NCBI GenBank assembly: GCA_003868215.1
Contig: QWDQ01000064.1
Location: 62,001 to 126,000, forward strand
Length of the DNA stretch: 64,000 nt
Direction: 5' to 3'
DNA from: Pseudophaeomoniella oleicola
Taxonomy: Eukaryota; Ascomycota; Eurotiomycetes; Phaeomoniellales; Phaeomoniellaceae
A program made the translations under genes and the position numbers. Of the stretch, positions 12,296 through 21,463 are shown piece after piece (within the stretch, counting starts at the first letter, position 1; each line of letters begins with the position of its first letter). The notes beneath the pieces were generated by a model. That model had not been told where the DNA came from. It did not search any database and saw nothing but the letters and a program-made list of their open reading frames with translations.

Positions 12296-12356
12296 ACCTT
12301 GTTTCGAATCACGATTAATTGAACCTACTCCCTTCGCTCGATCAAAGCTTGCAAGA

Positions 12357-13493
12357 ATGGCCACCTTGACGACTGTTTCCGTGACTCTTCAACAAGACAA
12401 AGTACCGACTAAGCAGAACGTGAGAGACGTCATCGGAACATTCCTGACTCAAGAATGGCCACCGGTGGATCCAGACACTCTGACCATGTCCTATCATGTA
12501 TCATACGCCAACTCTCACTGTCCCGTTGAACGACCGAAGCCGGCTATTGGCACCCCTACTGAGCCCTTGAAGGTGTTCATCAAGTTCCATACTGGGACGG
12601 GGGCCGACCTCCAGCTTTTCAAGCATCTGGCCCCGACTAAGCAGGAGGAAGCACTGCTCTGTTATGAGTACGGTCGAACCGGACTGGGAGCCAAAGTCTA
12701 TGGATTCTTCCAGACTCAGGATGGGACACTTGGGAGAATTGATGAGTTTCTGGATGCACGTCACTTGGAACCGAGAGATGTTGAGGATACGGTCATCCGA
12801 GCGGATGTTGCCAAAGGACTGGCAGCCTTCCACGCCCTGAAGACGTCAGTGGAGAAAAGGGCAGTGGAGCCATACTATGAAGCCGTCATCAATGGACTCG
12901 AGAAGTATCACAAGATGGACAGGTTGAAGACACTGGGGGAAGAAGGAGGGGTCAGTGTGAACAATCTGGTTGACTACGATTTTGGGACGAGGCTGAGGAC
13001 AGTGGTGGACAAGCTGAAATCCATAGGAGGAAAGGTAGGTTGGTGTATCCACGATGTCCAATTCATGAATGTGATGGTGAAAAATCATCCGAAGGAAGGA
13101 GAAAGCAGAGTTGCGCTCATTGACTTTGAATTCGTGATGCAGAACTACCGAGCCTTCGACATCGGTGGGCACTTCATGCAAAAGATGTTCAAATGGTTCG
13201 ACGAGGAGAGCAGAATAGCGAATTGTAGGAAATACACCGAGGAGGAGAAGAGACACTTCTGCGCGGAGTACGCCAGACAGTGGAACAACCTGACTGGGGA
13301 TTCCGATACTGGGGACCAGGTGTTCCTGGAATCCGAGTACGGATACATGTTGGCCATCACGTTCGACATCCATAACATGTTGTGCTTCATGAGCGAAGTA
13401 GAGGACAAGGATCCGCTGAATCTTCTCGGCCTGAACAAGCTGTTCGATGAGTTCGTAGATCAGTATGCCAGACTTGGGCTGAAAGATCCGTGA
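12357..13493 (+). CDS. Choline/ethanolamine-kinase-like phosphotransferase
   Basis: A single exon of 378 residues from the ATG at 12357. An earlier in-frame ATG at 12270 would add 29 residues, mostly valines from the GGT repeat, and is unlikely. The protein-kinase-like fold is indicated by KVFIKFHTG (ATP-binding lysine strand), a catalytic loop CIHDVQFMNVMV equivalent to the choline kinase HNDLxxxN loop with His, Asp and Asn kept, and a metal-binding IDFEF followed by NYRAFDIGGHF, very close to the choline kinase motif. Choline and ethanolamine kinases make phosphocholine or phosphoethanolamine, the first Kennedy-pathway step in the cytosol. The N-terminal lobe is divergent, so another amino-alcohol or small molecule could be the acceptor. 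It is distinct from bacterial aminoglycoside kinases in the DFE segment. Confidence 0.85.
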   Translation: MATLTTVSVTLQQDKVPTKQNVRDVIGTFLTQEWPPVDPDTLTMSYHVSYANSHCPVERPKPAIGTPTEPLKVFIKFHTGTGADLQLFKHLAPTKQEEALLCYEYGRTGLGAKVYGFFQTQDGTLGRIDEFLDARHLEPRDVEDTVIRADVAKGLAAFHALKTSVEKRAVEPYYEAVINGLEKYHKMDRLKTLGEEGGVSVNNLVDYDFGTRLRTVVDKLKSIGGKVGWCIHDVQFMNVMVKNHPKEGESRVALIDFEFVMQNYRAFDIGGHFMQKMFKWFDEESRIANCRKYTEEEKRHFCAEYARQWNNLTGDSDTGDQVFLESEYGYMLAITFDIHNMLCFMSEVEDKDPLNLLGLNKLFDEFVDQYARLGLKDP

Positions 13494-14088
13494 TGCAATA
13501 CAGTTGATTGTGCTCTCTTCCCTTCTATAAAAAAAAATCGAACTCTTTAGGCTGAGCAAGCGTAGGAACCAACCTCAGCAACGTTGCAACAGTCTCTCTC
13601 TAACGTCACCTTCAAGCTCATGCCGAGCAACCACTTGCCCACTCTATCACAACCAAGCATTTCGATATCGCAAACAAGAAATCGCAAGTTAATTAAAAGC
13701 GGTCGACCCCAGTTCTTGATAATTATCCACCGACCATTAATTAATGAATTAATTAGGTAATCTTTCTGGGGTTTTATGGAGAACGAGGGAAGATCAATTC
13801 GAACCCAGAAAAGACGACATGCCATAATCAATTACAGTACTCATATGGACACATGGGATTCAAATCGACTTGATGTTATGTCGTAGAACCGAATGGACCG
13901 CAGCTCAGAGAATTTTTAAGGGGCCAAAGAGTTCACTAAAACGTCGAATCTTTCTTTGAGTTGGGTTTGAAAAAGAAAAAATGGCCCGATCGTGAAAAGA
14001 GAGAAGAAGAAAAAGGCCTTATTTTGTGATTCCTGTGGGAAATCTCCCTTGGGCGCGAGTATATCTTCTTCTTCTACTCTTCTTCAAC
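13494..14088. other. Gene-free gap before oligoribonuclease
   Basis: About 600 bp holding the 3' end of the kinase-like gene and the promoter of the next gene. Minus-strand open frames here are antisense shadows of the kinase or short chance frames. Confidence 0.55.
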
Positions 14089-14766
14089 ATGTCCTTGTCC
14101 CGGTCAACGGAGCCTTTGGTATGGATCGACTGCGAGGTACGTTGATGACACTCTCCTACATCATGATCTTTTGTAGCAAATTGGACAAAAAATCCCACAC
14201 CAAATCCATACCGTCAAACATCCTCATTGAATCCATTCTACCTACAGATGACCGGCCTCGACCCCGAGCATGACACCATCCTCTCAATCTCCTGCTTCAT
14301 CACCGACGCCCAACTCCAGCTCCTCGACCCCTCCGGCTTCGACGTGACCATCCACCACACGGCCGCCCAGCTCTCCGCCATGAACGACTGGTGCATCCGC
14401 GTACACGGCGAATCCGGCCTCACGCAAGCCTCCCTCGACTCGACCACGACCGCCTCGCAAGCCGCTTCGGACCTGCTAGCGTACGTGAAGCAACACGTCC
14501 CTACGTCTCGCACCGCCCTGCTCGCCGGCAACTCCGTGCACGCCGACAAGGCGTTCCTGGCGAAAGAGCCGTTCAACGTGCTGCTCGGGCACCTGCACTA
14601 TCGCATCCTCGACGTCAGCAGCATCAAAGAGGCTGTCAGACGGTGGGCTCCTGACGCTGTGGTGCGGGCGGTCCCGGTGAAAAAGGGATTGCATCAGGCA
14701 AGGGATGATATTCTGGAGAGTATCGAAGAGGCGAGGTTTTATCGGGGTCTTATGCAACGGCTATGA
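14089..14766 (+). CDS. REX2: Oligoribonuclease, DEDDh 3'-5' exonuclease
   Basis: Exons 14089-14136 and 14248-14766 join across a 111-bp intron (GTACGT to CTACAG, phase 0) to give 188 residues. The small first exon encodes the start of Exo I, LVWIDCE, and the second continues MTGLD, giving the hallmark DxE. Exo II appears as LAGNSVHADKAFL (Asp), and Exo III near the end as KGLHQARDDILESI, supplying the DEDDh histidine and last aspartate. The family removes nucleotides from very short RNAs and acts in the mitochondria and elsewhere as yeast Rex2/Ynt20 does. The N-terminus is short with no evident mitochondrial presequence, so an upstream exon or a cytosolic form is possible. Confidence 0.93.
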
Positions 14767-15463
14767 AATAGGACCGGCGGGGCTAATTACGTTGGCTTTC
14801 GATATCGAGTTGCTGCTGCTCCAATGGAAAAATTGGAAATGGGGCTTCCATGTGCCAGATTTAGCAGAATTGTACGATTAACATGTCTCAAATGACGATA
14901 ACGACGACGACAAACAAAATCTCAAAAAAAACTTCGCTTCATTTCATTCGGCAGGATTTAGTTTCTGCTTTCTATCACAGTGATGATCCCCTACTACAAC
15001 AAAAGTCTGTTCCCCTTCCTTCCTCTCTCAGTCTATTAATGAATGAGTCTCATGTAACTGCCCGCTCCATATCGTGAACCACCCGCGCGCTCGTTTGTTT
15101 ATTTCACTGCCTCCCATTGCCTCCCATCCACACATGACGAAACGATACCGTGATCCATGTCATCAATCTCAAGTAATTGGTGGGTTCGATTGAAAAGTCA
15201 ACACCGCCACCACCACCGACACCAAACCCCGGGTATCCATTCCGTAAGGCCAAAGCAACAAAAAGAAAAAGGAAAAAGGGGTATTAGAAAACTCTCTCAA
15301 GAGCATTGAGGGTGTTGTTGTGAGGACAAGAACAAGAATGGCAAGCAAGTATTCAGTCAATCAATCAGAGCGCCGACGCTAATGTCAGACGATAGGCCTC
15401 CAGTAACATCCCAAATCAAAAAAGGTTGCAACAAACCAACGAACGAAAAAGAAAACGAAAAGG
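14767..15463. other. Convergent intergenic region
   Basis: About 700 bp of shared 3' sequence between oligoribonuclease (+) and the large membrane protein (-). It is rich in short A-rich and CAAA stretches. No gene is visible. Confidence 0.55.
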
Positions 15464-18400
15464 TCATACATATTCATCGTGAGCCATACTTCCGAGATCA
15501 TCCATTCCGGCAGTTCCGGTTCCCATCTGGCCACCGTGCAAGCTAGTCGGGGCGGCAACGATGGGTCCTGCACCACCAGCTTCAGGCACAAATCCATCGC
15601 TGATACCTAACATGCCCAAGACGAATCTCCACACCGCAACGATCATCCACCAAAGACCGGGGAACAAGCCTATGCCACCGCTGTGATCGCCAAACACTCT
15701 CCACAACCACCGTATACCTAGCTTTCTCCAAATGAGCGTTGGGATAACGGCTCCGAATCTGGGTTCTGGTTCGTCAGGCCAGACGTAGAAGTCGGCATAC
15801 ATTGGATGGCAGTACTGGATGCAAAGGAGATGCTCGAGGATGTAGTACGACCAGATCCCAAATACGAGGAAGCCGAGCAAAGTTGGTCGAGGAAAGTATT
15901 TATTCGAGGTCGCAGATCGGGGATGGAAGAGCCGTAGGTAGCTGGGAAGGGGTACGTAGAAAGGGAGATGGATTATGATTGTCGTTCCACCCGGGTTGGT
16001 GAAGACGGACGGACTTAATTGTTGCTGAGTCTGGGGTCCATTGTCAAAGTCTTGCTCTGCGACTGACTTTTCTAGCTTCGAAATGCCTTTGCGTGCAGTG
16101 TGGATGTTATTCTGAAGACTTTCGAGTTTAGAGCCTAGTCGGCTAATGATCTCTTCCTCTGGTGTCAGACCGAGATCCTTTGTTGAAGATGAAACCCCTT
16201 CCTTCAATGCTCTCTTAGCTTCTAGTTCGGCAGACATCCGCATCAGGGTCGTCATGTCTGCATTGTCAAGAGTTAGAAGATCTTCGAGTGATTCGATCGT
16301 GAGGTCGTCAAGGTCGACCGTTTTATTTTCCTCGCTCGGGCTTGCGTTTTGTGTACTCTCGGCGCTCGACGGATCCTTGGTTTTGGCCCTTGCCAAAAGA
16401 GCAGCGAGAGCACTTCGAGGTCCTGGTGGAAGTTTTGTGGTCTTTTGCGTTGGCTCACCGTCAACTTGCTCCTTCGGTGCAAGATTTACTGCGTTGTTGG
16501 GCTTCGCTTCGACGATACCGTCCACAAGATCTTCCGGTATCTCTTGGGCCTTCTCTTTCTCTTTGGAAACCGTCTCTGTTTTGTTGATCGGTCCTGGAGT
16601 ATCAACCCATCCACCGAGCACGTGAGGGGTCTTTGGCAGTATTGCTGTTCCTGGAGCTCTTCTATTTGTTTTGACCGTATCTGGCAGGATTGTGTCTGTC
16701 CATGCTCCTGAGACCATGGGTGTCTTCGTGGCAAGATCCAGGGCGTTTATCTGAGAAGGCAACGGTGTGGCATCTTCCAATTTGACCTCACGTTTTGGCA
16801 TCGGAGTGTCGAAATTCCGCTTGAAAAGGAAATCTTTTACGGCAATTGACTCGTCTTCTTCTTCAATAGCTGGTCTCGGACTTTCGCTGATTGCTCGAGC
16901 AAGCCTCTGAAGATCGTCTCTCGAGTCACGACTCCGATCAACGAGAGGCCGCTTGCCTCCGACGGAATCAGACACAGACCTGCGGATGCCATTTGATTCT
17001 TGTTTGTACACAACTATTGGCGTGTCCGGTATGTGCTCGCCATGATCCTCAAACTTCACTGATTTCATTGATTTGGGTTCCTCGACATTCTGCTGGAGAT
17101 CCATATCGACTTGAGCGAGAGGCTTTTTCACGGATTCTGGTGATGTCTTCCTTATTTCATCAAGGCGGTTTGTAGTAACAGCCCGTCTCGAAAGGTTTTC
17201 GATTTCAAGATCACGAGTCCGGTCTGCTGCATTCCTTAGACGGAGCGGGGGGCTATCGGATACCTGCAATGATGTTCCCGTAAAGTCATTGAGCTCCCAT
17301 TGCTGTAAACGATCAAGGGATGACTTATGGTGGATGGAGATCGGTGTTGAGCTTCTCGATGACCTGCCTCGATCAGACTGGCTATCTCCATTGCCATTCG
17401 CCGGCAAAGGAACATCCGCTGCCGCAGCCGTCCAGTCAATAATGGACGAGTTGACGGCATCTTGCTTTTCTTTTCTGTGAATCTTGTTCATCCATTCTTT
17501 TTGGACTTTCCCCTTCGAGCCCCATGACTTTGGCACATTGACTGCCATGTCCAACCTATCGCTCCGCCCACTACCAGTAGAGCCAGTCGAAGATCGAGTA
17601 TGGTCTTGATCAGCGTGCCCATTAGGTAGTAATACGTCGTCGGCTGAATGGCCTTTTGATCCTAGGTCTGCACGTCGGAATGCAATTGGTGTCTCTCTCT
17701 GCATTGCTCTCTGTAGCCTCACTTTGTCCTTTGCCTTGTCCATTGCATACGGAGTCAACTTTGCCGCAAGATCTTGATCGGTCATCTGATTGAGGAAGCT
17801 CATGTCTGAAATGTCTGACAACGCTGTATCATCCTTGGGTCTCGTTTTGCGCTCATTCTCGGGACTGTACTGCCTGCCATTCGGTAGTGGTGAAAGACGC
17901 CGTAGATTGCGCAATCCAAGTGGAGAGTCTGCTTTCTTGATGCGATCCAATCGGTCTCTATCTGCATCTTGCAGAGCTTGCGCAATTTCGAACTCATCAT
18001 CCGAAAACTGGCCCTCTTGTCCAGCCAAGTCTTCTTCGTCTGCAATCCGTTGATACGCTTCTGTCAGACCTTTAGGTGGACTTGAAACTGTCGATTCGGG
18101 GCTCTTCAGATCGGGGCTCTTTACAGCGGAGCTCTGCCTTACTCGTGAGGGGCTTGGTGTGCTGGTGCGAGCACGGATCTCAGGTCTGCTAGGTGCAACG
18201 TCTCGACGTGAAGTCGAAGCTGACGTGCTTTTGACATGTCTGACAGTGGGGAGGTCGCTCGCGCGTGGTGCATGTCGGCTATTGCTAGCAGTGGCATCCC
18301 AGGCTGCTCTTAGAGACTTCGGGTTATTTATGGCGCGTCGCGGTCTGGCTACCGCGGGTGTGTTTTCGGTCTTGGTTGGAGTTGGGGTAGGTATCTTCGA

Positions 18401-18535
18401 ACCGTCTGACATGATACTGTCGGTGAAAAAGTCATCGCTGGCAGAGCTCTTGCGCAATGGATGTATGTTATGCGACCCTCGACTTATCCTTCGGCTTTGG
18501 CCTTGTGTTGGTGGGCGCCTGCGATCAGCGGACAT
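15464..18535 (-). CDS. Large mostly disordered protein with C-terminal membrane hairpin, function unknown
   Basis: One uninterrupted frame of 1023 residues. Residues 1 to about 850 are rich in Ser, Pro, Arg and Asp, with short conserved-looking islands: a SLRAAWDA segment near residue 80, a SLQVSDSPPLRLRN segment near 430, two GAWTDT/GGWVDT repeats near 640-670, and an amphipathic ISRLGSKLESLQNNIHTARK helix near 810-830. Two hydrophobic spans follow at about 885-907 and 957-978, separated by an aromatic loop with conserved-looking Cys, and the tail is Gly/Ala rich. The layout suggests a long cytosolic or nuclear N-terminus tethered to the ER or nuclear envelope. I recall similar island patterns in uncharacterised Pezizomycotina proteins but cannot name a family. 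A spindle-pole or nuclear-envelope role is possible but unsupported. Confidence 0.75.
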   Translation of the reverse strand: MSADRRRPPTQGQSRRISRGSHNIHPLRKSSASDDFFTDSIMSDGSKIPTPTPTKTENTPAVARPRRAINNPKSLRAAWDATASNSRHAPRASDLPTVRHVKSTSASTSRRDVAPSRPEIRARTSTPSPSRVRQSSAVKSPDLKSPESTVSSPPKGLTEAYQRIADEEDLAGQEGQFSDDEFEIAQALQDADRDRLDRIKKADSPLGLRNLRRLSPLPNGRQYSPENERKTRPKDDTALSDISDMSFLNQMTDQDLAAKLTPYAMDKAKDKVRLQRAMQRETPIAFRRADLGSKGHSADDVLLPNGHADQDHTRSSTGSTGSGRSDRLDMAVNVPKSWGSKGKVQKEWMNKIHRKEKQDAVNSSIIDWTAAAADVPLPANGNGDSQSDRGRSSRSSTPISIHHKSSLDRLQQWELNDFTGTSLQVSDSPPLRLRNAADRTRDLEIENLSRRAVTTNRLDEIRKTSPESVKKPLAQVDMDLQQNVEEPKSMKSVKFEDHGEHIPDTPIVVYKQESNGIRRSVSDSVGGKRPLVDRSRDSRDDLQRLARAISESPRPAIEEEDESIAVKDFLFKRNFDTPMPKREVKLEDATPLPSQINALDLATKTPMVSGAWTDTILPDTVKTNRRAPGTAILPKTPHVLGGWVDTPGPINKTETVSKEKEKAQEIPEDLVDGIVEAKPNNAVNLAPKEQVDGEPTQKTTKLPPGPRSALAALLARAKTKDPSSAESTQNASPSEENKTVDLDDLTIESLEDLLTLDNADMTTLMRMSAELEAKRALKEGVSSSTKDLGLTPEEEIISRLGSKLESLQNNIHTARKGISKLEKSVAEQDFDNGPQTQQQLSPSVFTNPGGTTIIIHLPFYVPLPSYLRLFHPRSATSNKYFPRPTLLGFLVFGIWSYYILEHLLCIQYCHPMYADFYVWPDEPEPRFGAVIPTLIWRKLGIRWLWRVFGDHSGGIGLFPGLWWMIVAVWRFVLGMLGISDGFVPEAGGAGPIVAAPTSLHGGQMGTGTAGMDDLGSMAHDEYV

Positions 18536-18921
18536 GATGACAACCTTTGGAACTTTACAGCCCGACTATTGTTACATTGTGGACTGATGCTGAACTTGCT
18601 TCATCTTGCACAGAGAATCCACCGAGAGGGACAAGCGACTTCAGTTGTAATGTATTCGTTTATCTCGATTTGTGTTTAGTTCGCGGGCGGTAAAGGAAAA
18701 CAGTCGCGGCGATGCCCTCGACGCGATCTCCGCACTTCTTGATTGAGGTCATTCCGCGGTTCAATCCCACGCCCACCGCTTTCGAAGAACAATCAACAAA
18801 GAAGTTCTGATATTGTTACAGTATTCCTACCTCACACGTCTTAATCTAATTAACTACAGATAAGTAAGGCAATCTGAAAGAGATATACATCTAACTGCCA
18901 TTATACGGACTCTAGTCGTTG
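18536..18921. other. Short intergenic gap
   Basis: About 390 bp between two minus-strand genes, holding the promoter of the large membrane protein and the 3' end of the MFS gene. A GGTTCAATCCC string near 18754 looks like a tRNA B-box, but no A-box or cloverleaf accompanies it. Confidence 0.5.
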
Positions 18922-20702
18922 TCATTGTTCTAATGGCTGCTTTTCTTTTCCATCTTGTGGTAGATTCTCTCGCCCTCTATCAGTCGACAGCGTGTTTTCT
19001 GCGGCCACTGTGTCCTCAGATACCGAGGGTACATCCTCCTTTTCATTGTCCTCTTTCTCTGGACTTTCCGCAGTCGAAGCGAGACCCTCTGGTTTTACAC
19101 CCTCTGATATTTCGGCATTCTCCTCGTCCACCGTTGTTGTCGCACGCTGTTCCGGTCTAGGTTTTTTCATGCTCCAGCCACCTCTCCAGCCAACCCATCC
19201 TTTCTCATGCGGCCCCCGTAGAAAGCAGATCACCATTGCTGCAACAGCAAATCCGACACTAGCGGAACCCGACTTGATCCAACCGCCTTGTGCATAGAGG
19301 TGATTGCCCGCTGCGGTACCCATCAACTGACCACAAAAGACACTGACCATATATGCCGTGTTGACACGGTTGCGTCCTTTCGGCTCAACGCCGTATATTG
19401 CTGTCCTATTGCCAATCTGACCCGTTTGCATTCCAATTTCAATAAAGAGGCCTTGGATAACGGGTCCTGCAGCGCTGAGATGGCCAGTGTACGTGCCGAC
19501 GATAATCCCGACCAGCAGGATGGTCTCCCCGATAATGACTGACAGCAGAGTCAGATACTTGTCTATGAAAAGGCGAGCAAATATAGGTCCCCAGCTAATG
19601 CTCCCAATCCCGAGCAATGCAAATAAGCCAATTCTCAGGGAATCGTAATGATAAGGTGACCCTGCAAGTAAGAAAGTCAAGGTGGTCCAGTACGAAGTAA
19701 ATGTACTGGCGGCGAAAAATCCAATCAGACATGCTTGAACAAGGATTGGATACTTGAACACCATCCTTACGATATCGAACAGTAGCGCTGGATAACCCCG
19801 AAGACTCATTTCAGGATTCGTACTTGGATAATCCGGCATGAAAAAATAGAGCAAGATCAAGATCAAGTATTGGAGTCCAAAAGCGATCCAATAGATGTAG
19901 CGCCAGCCAATATAATTCGTAACAATGCCAGAGAGCAGACGAGCAACGAGCATCCCGAGTATGAGGCCAGAAACGACGATGCTGAGCGCGGTTGCTCGTC
20001 GGTGAGGAGGTGCAAGATCACCAACCAGCGGTAGCATTAACTGTGGCGTGACGGTCGTAAAACAGGCAATGAATGACAACAAGCAAAACACAGAGAAGTT
20101 CTTGGTCAGACATAATCCGAGCCTATTACATTCTGCATTAGTTCCTTTCTATTCTGACCGGATGACGGAATCAATAAGCCCACCATATAGTTGCAGTAAA
20201 CCAGATAAGCCAGAGGACAACTAGCAGCACAGATTGTCAGTCGTGCTCTTTCTCAGCATGCAAACCAAGGTTTGGGAGACATCGACCATGGAAGTTGACG
20301 GTGGTCACGAAGTCGAACCGGCAAAGGACTCACATGGCCTTCTTTTGACTAAATCGCCTAGGGGGCATAGAAGAAGCAGGCCTCCAGCATAACCAGCTTG
20401 TGACAGAGTCGGTATGTTAGAGGCTTGTTCCCCTGTCACATTGAAATCCGCTGCCAGCTTGTTGAGAATAGGATGGCTGTAGTACAGATTCGCGACCGTA
20501 AATGTGGCTGCGAATCCTGAGTGATGTCAGTTCAGAGCTCCTGAACGCTCTTCACGCACATACCAAAGAGTAAGTTCAGGCTCATTGAAAACTCGATCTT
20601 ATTTTCCGGATCATATCGAACTCGCTTCGGTGTATATGTCAAGCGATTATAGAGCTGTACCAGTCTGATCCAGCGACCCCCTTTCGACGTTGTTGAGGCC
20701 AT
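18922..20702 (-). CDS. MFS transporter, DHA1-like (YnfM/AraJ-like subgroup)
   Basis: Four exons, 20702-20564, 20516-20334, 20220-20184 and 20122-18922, total 1560 nt and 519 residues. Introns are 47, 113 and 61 bp; the third has a weak GTGGGC donor, but the frame continues correctly from ATIW into LGLCLTKNF. Twelve membrane spans are expected. The first half begins at FGFAATFTVANLYYSHPIL, motif A is CPLGDLVKRR, and LAPPHRRATALSIVVSGLILG matches the span 4-5 region with its arginine motif. This pattern is seen in bacterial YnfM-type exporters and their fungal relatives. The roughly 110-residue C-terminus is acidic, Glu/Ser rich and cytosolic. The substrate is unknown. It sits tandem to ATG11, with 760 bp between them. 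Confidence 0.88.
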
Positions 20703-21463
20703 CGCGAGAGATCACGAGTATACGTCACGCCCGATCTCTTTCCTTGAAGGTTGTCCTGGGTGGATGACCTCTTACTGCTTCGACATCGTTGAGAAGAGCA
20801 AAGAACCCAACGTTTATATATGTCCGAGTCGGACACAAGAAGAGCCTAGATTCCCTTGGCGGGTTAGGACGATCGCTGTGCGGACGGAATTCAAAATGTC
20901 CAGCTCATCCAATGAAGAGTTCCCTCTGCATGTTGTAGTGAGATACTCTAGCAGATCTCCGGACCGTGATCCATCACAGCCCAGATAACGATCCAGCACG
21001 GCATATTAGCATTACCGCCGATGGTTTCCCTTGAGGGCGGAATCGAGAAGCAATTGCTGTGCGGAATGACGGAATTCGCACCGAGGGAACAATAGCCTAG
21101 CAGGTCAAGTGGTATCAACAACTGTTGGTATTTCACATGCAACATAATAGATATCGATTGCACAACTATAGGGGTATAGGTCGAGGGAAAAGCAGGCCCT
21201 AGATGAAACCTCCGGACTCCAGTATATGATAACAATTGTAGCGTAAACCAGTCACTACCCTCTGGAATGTTCGGACCTATATTCCAAGCTCCACAGCCTG
21301 TCCCATGGACGTAGCTTCTGTTTCTGGGGGCTTACTTGAGAAGATCTACTGGGTGACGATGATAACTGAATACCGGCCGAAGCACCGCCTCGCTTAGGTG
21401 ACAATGATCTCGATGGCTTTGGCGGCTGGGTTTCATCCTACCATTCACATCAGTGTGAAACCT
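20703..21463. other. Gene-free gap, MFS promoter
   Basis: About 760 bp between the ATG11 stop and the MFS start, both on the minus strand. It should hold the MFS promoter. Short open frames on both strands here have no recognisable features. Confidence 0.5.

Larger units (their letters stand above)
10055..12356. other. Bidirectional promoter region, 2.3 kb
   Basis: This lies between the divergent sugar transporter (-) and the choline-kinase-like gene (+), so it should hold both promoters. Near 11493-11512 is a C/T-rich tract with several CCCCT units, the reverse of the AGGGG stress-response element; its function is unproven. Also present are a GT run (11826-11846), a CTA run (12065-12100), a GGT run (12271-12295) and a palindromic CCTAGG near 11720. 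No gene is recognised. Confidence 0.55.

Noticed and set aside
12270-12356. Upstream ATG extending the choline-kinase-like protein by 29 residues
   Set aside because: The extension is a valine run from a GGT microsatellite; the ATG at 12357 has the better context and fits the family start.
18740-18775. B-box-like GGTTCAATCCC
   Set aside because: No A-box or paired acceptor stem upstream.
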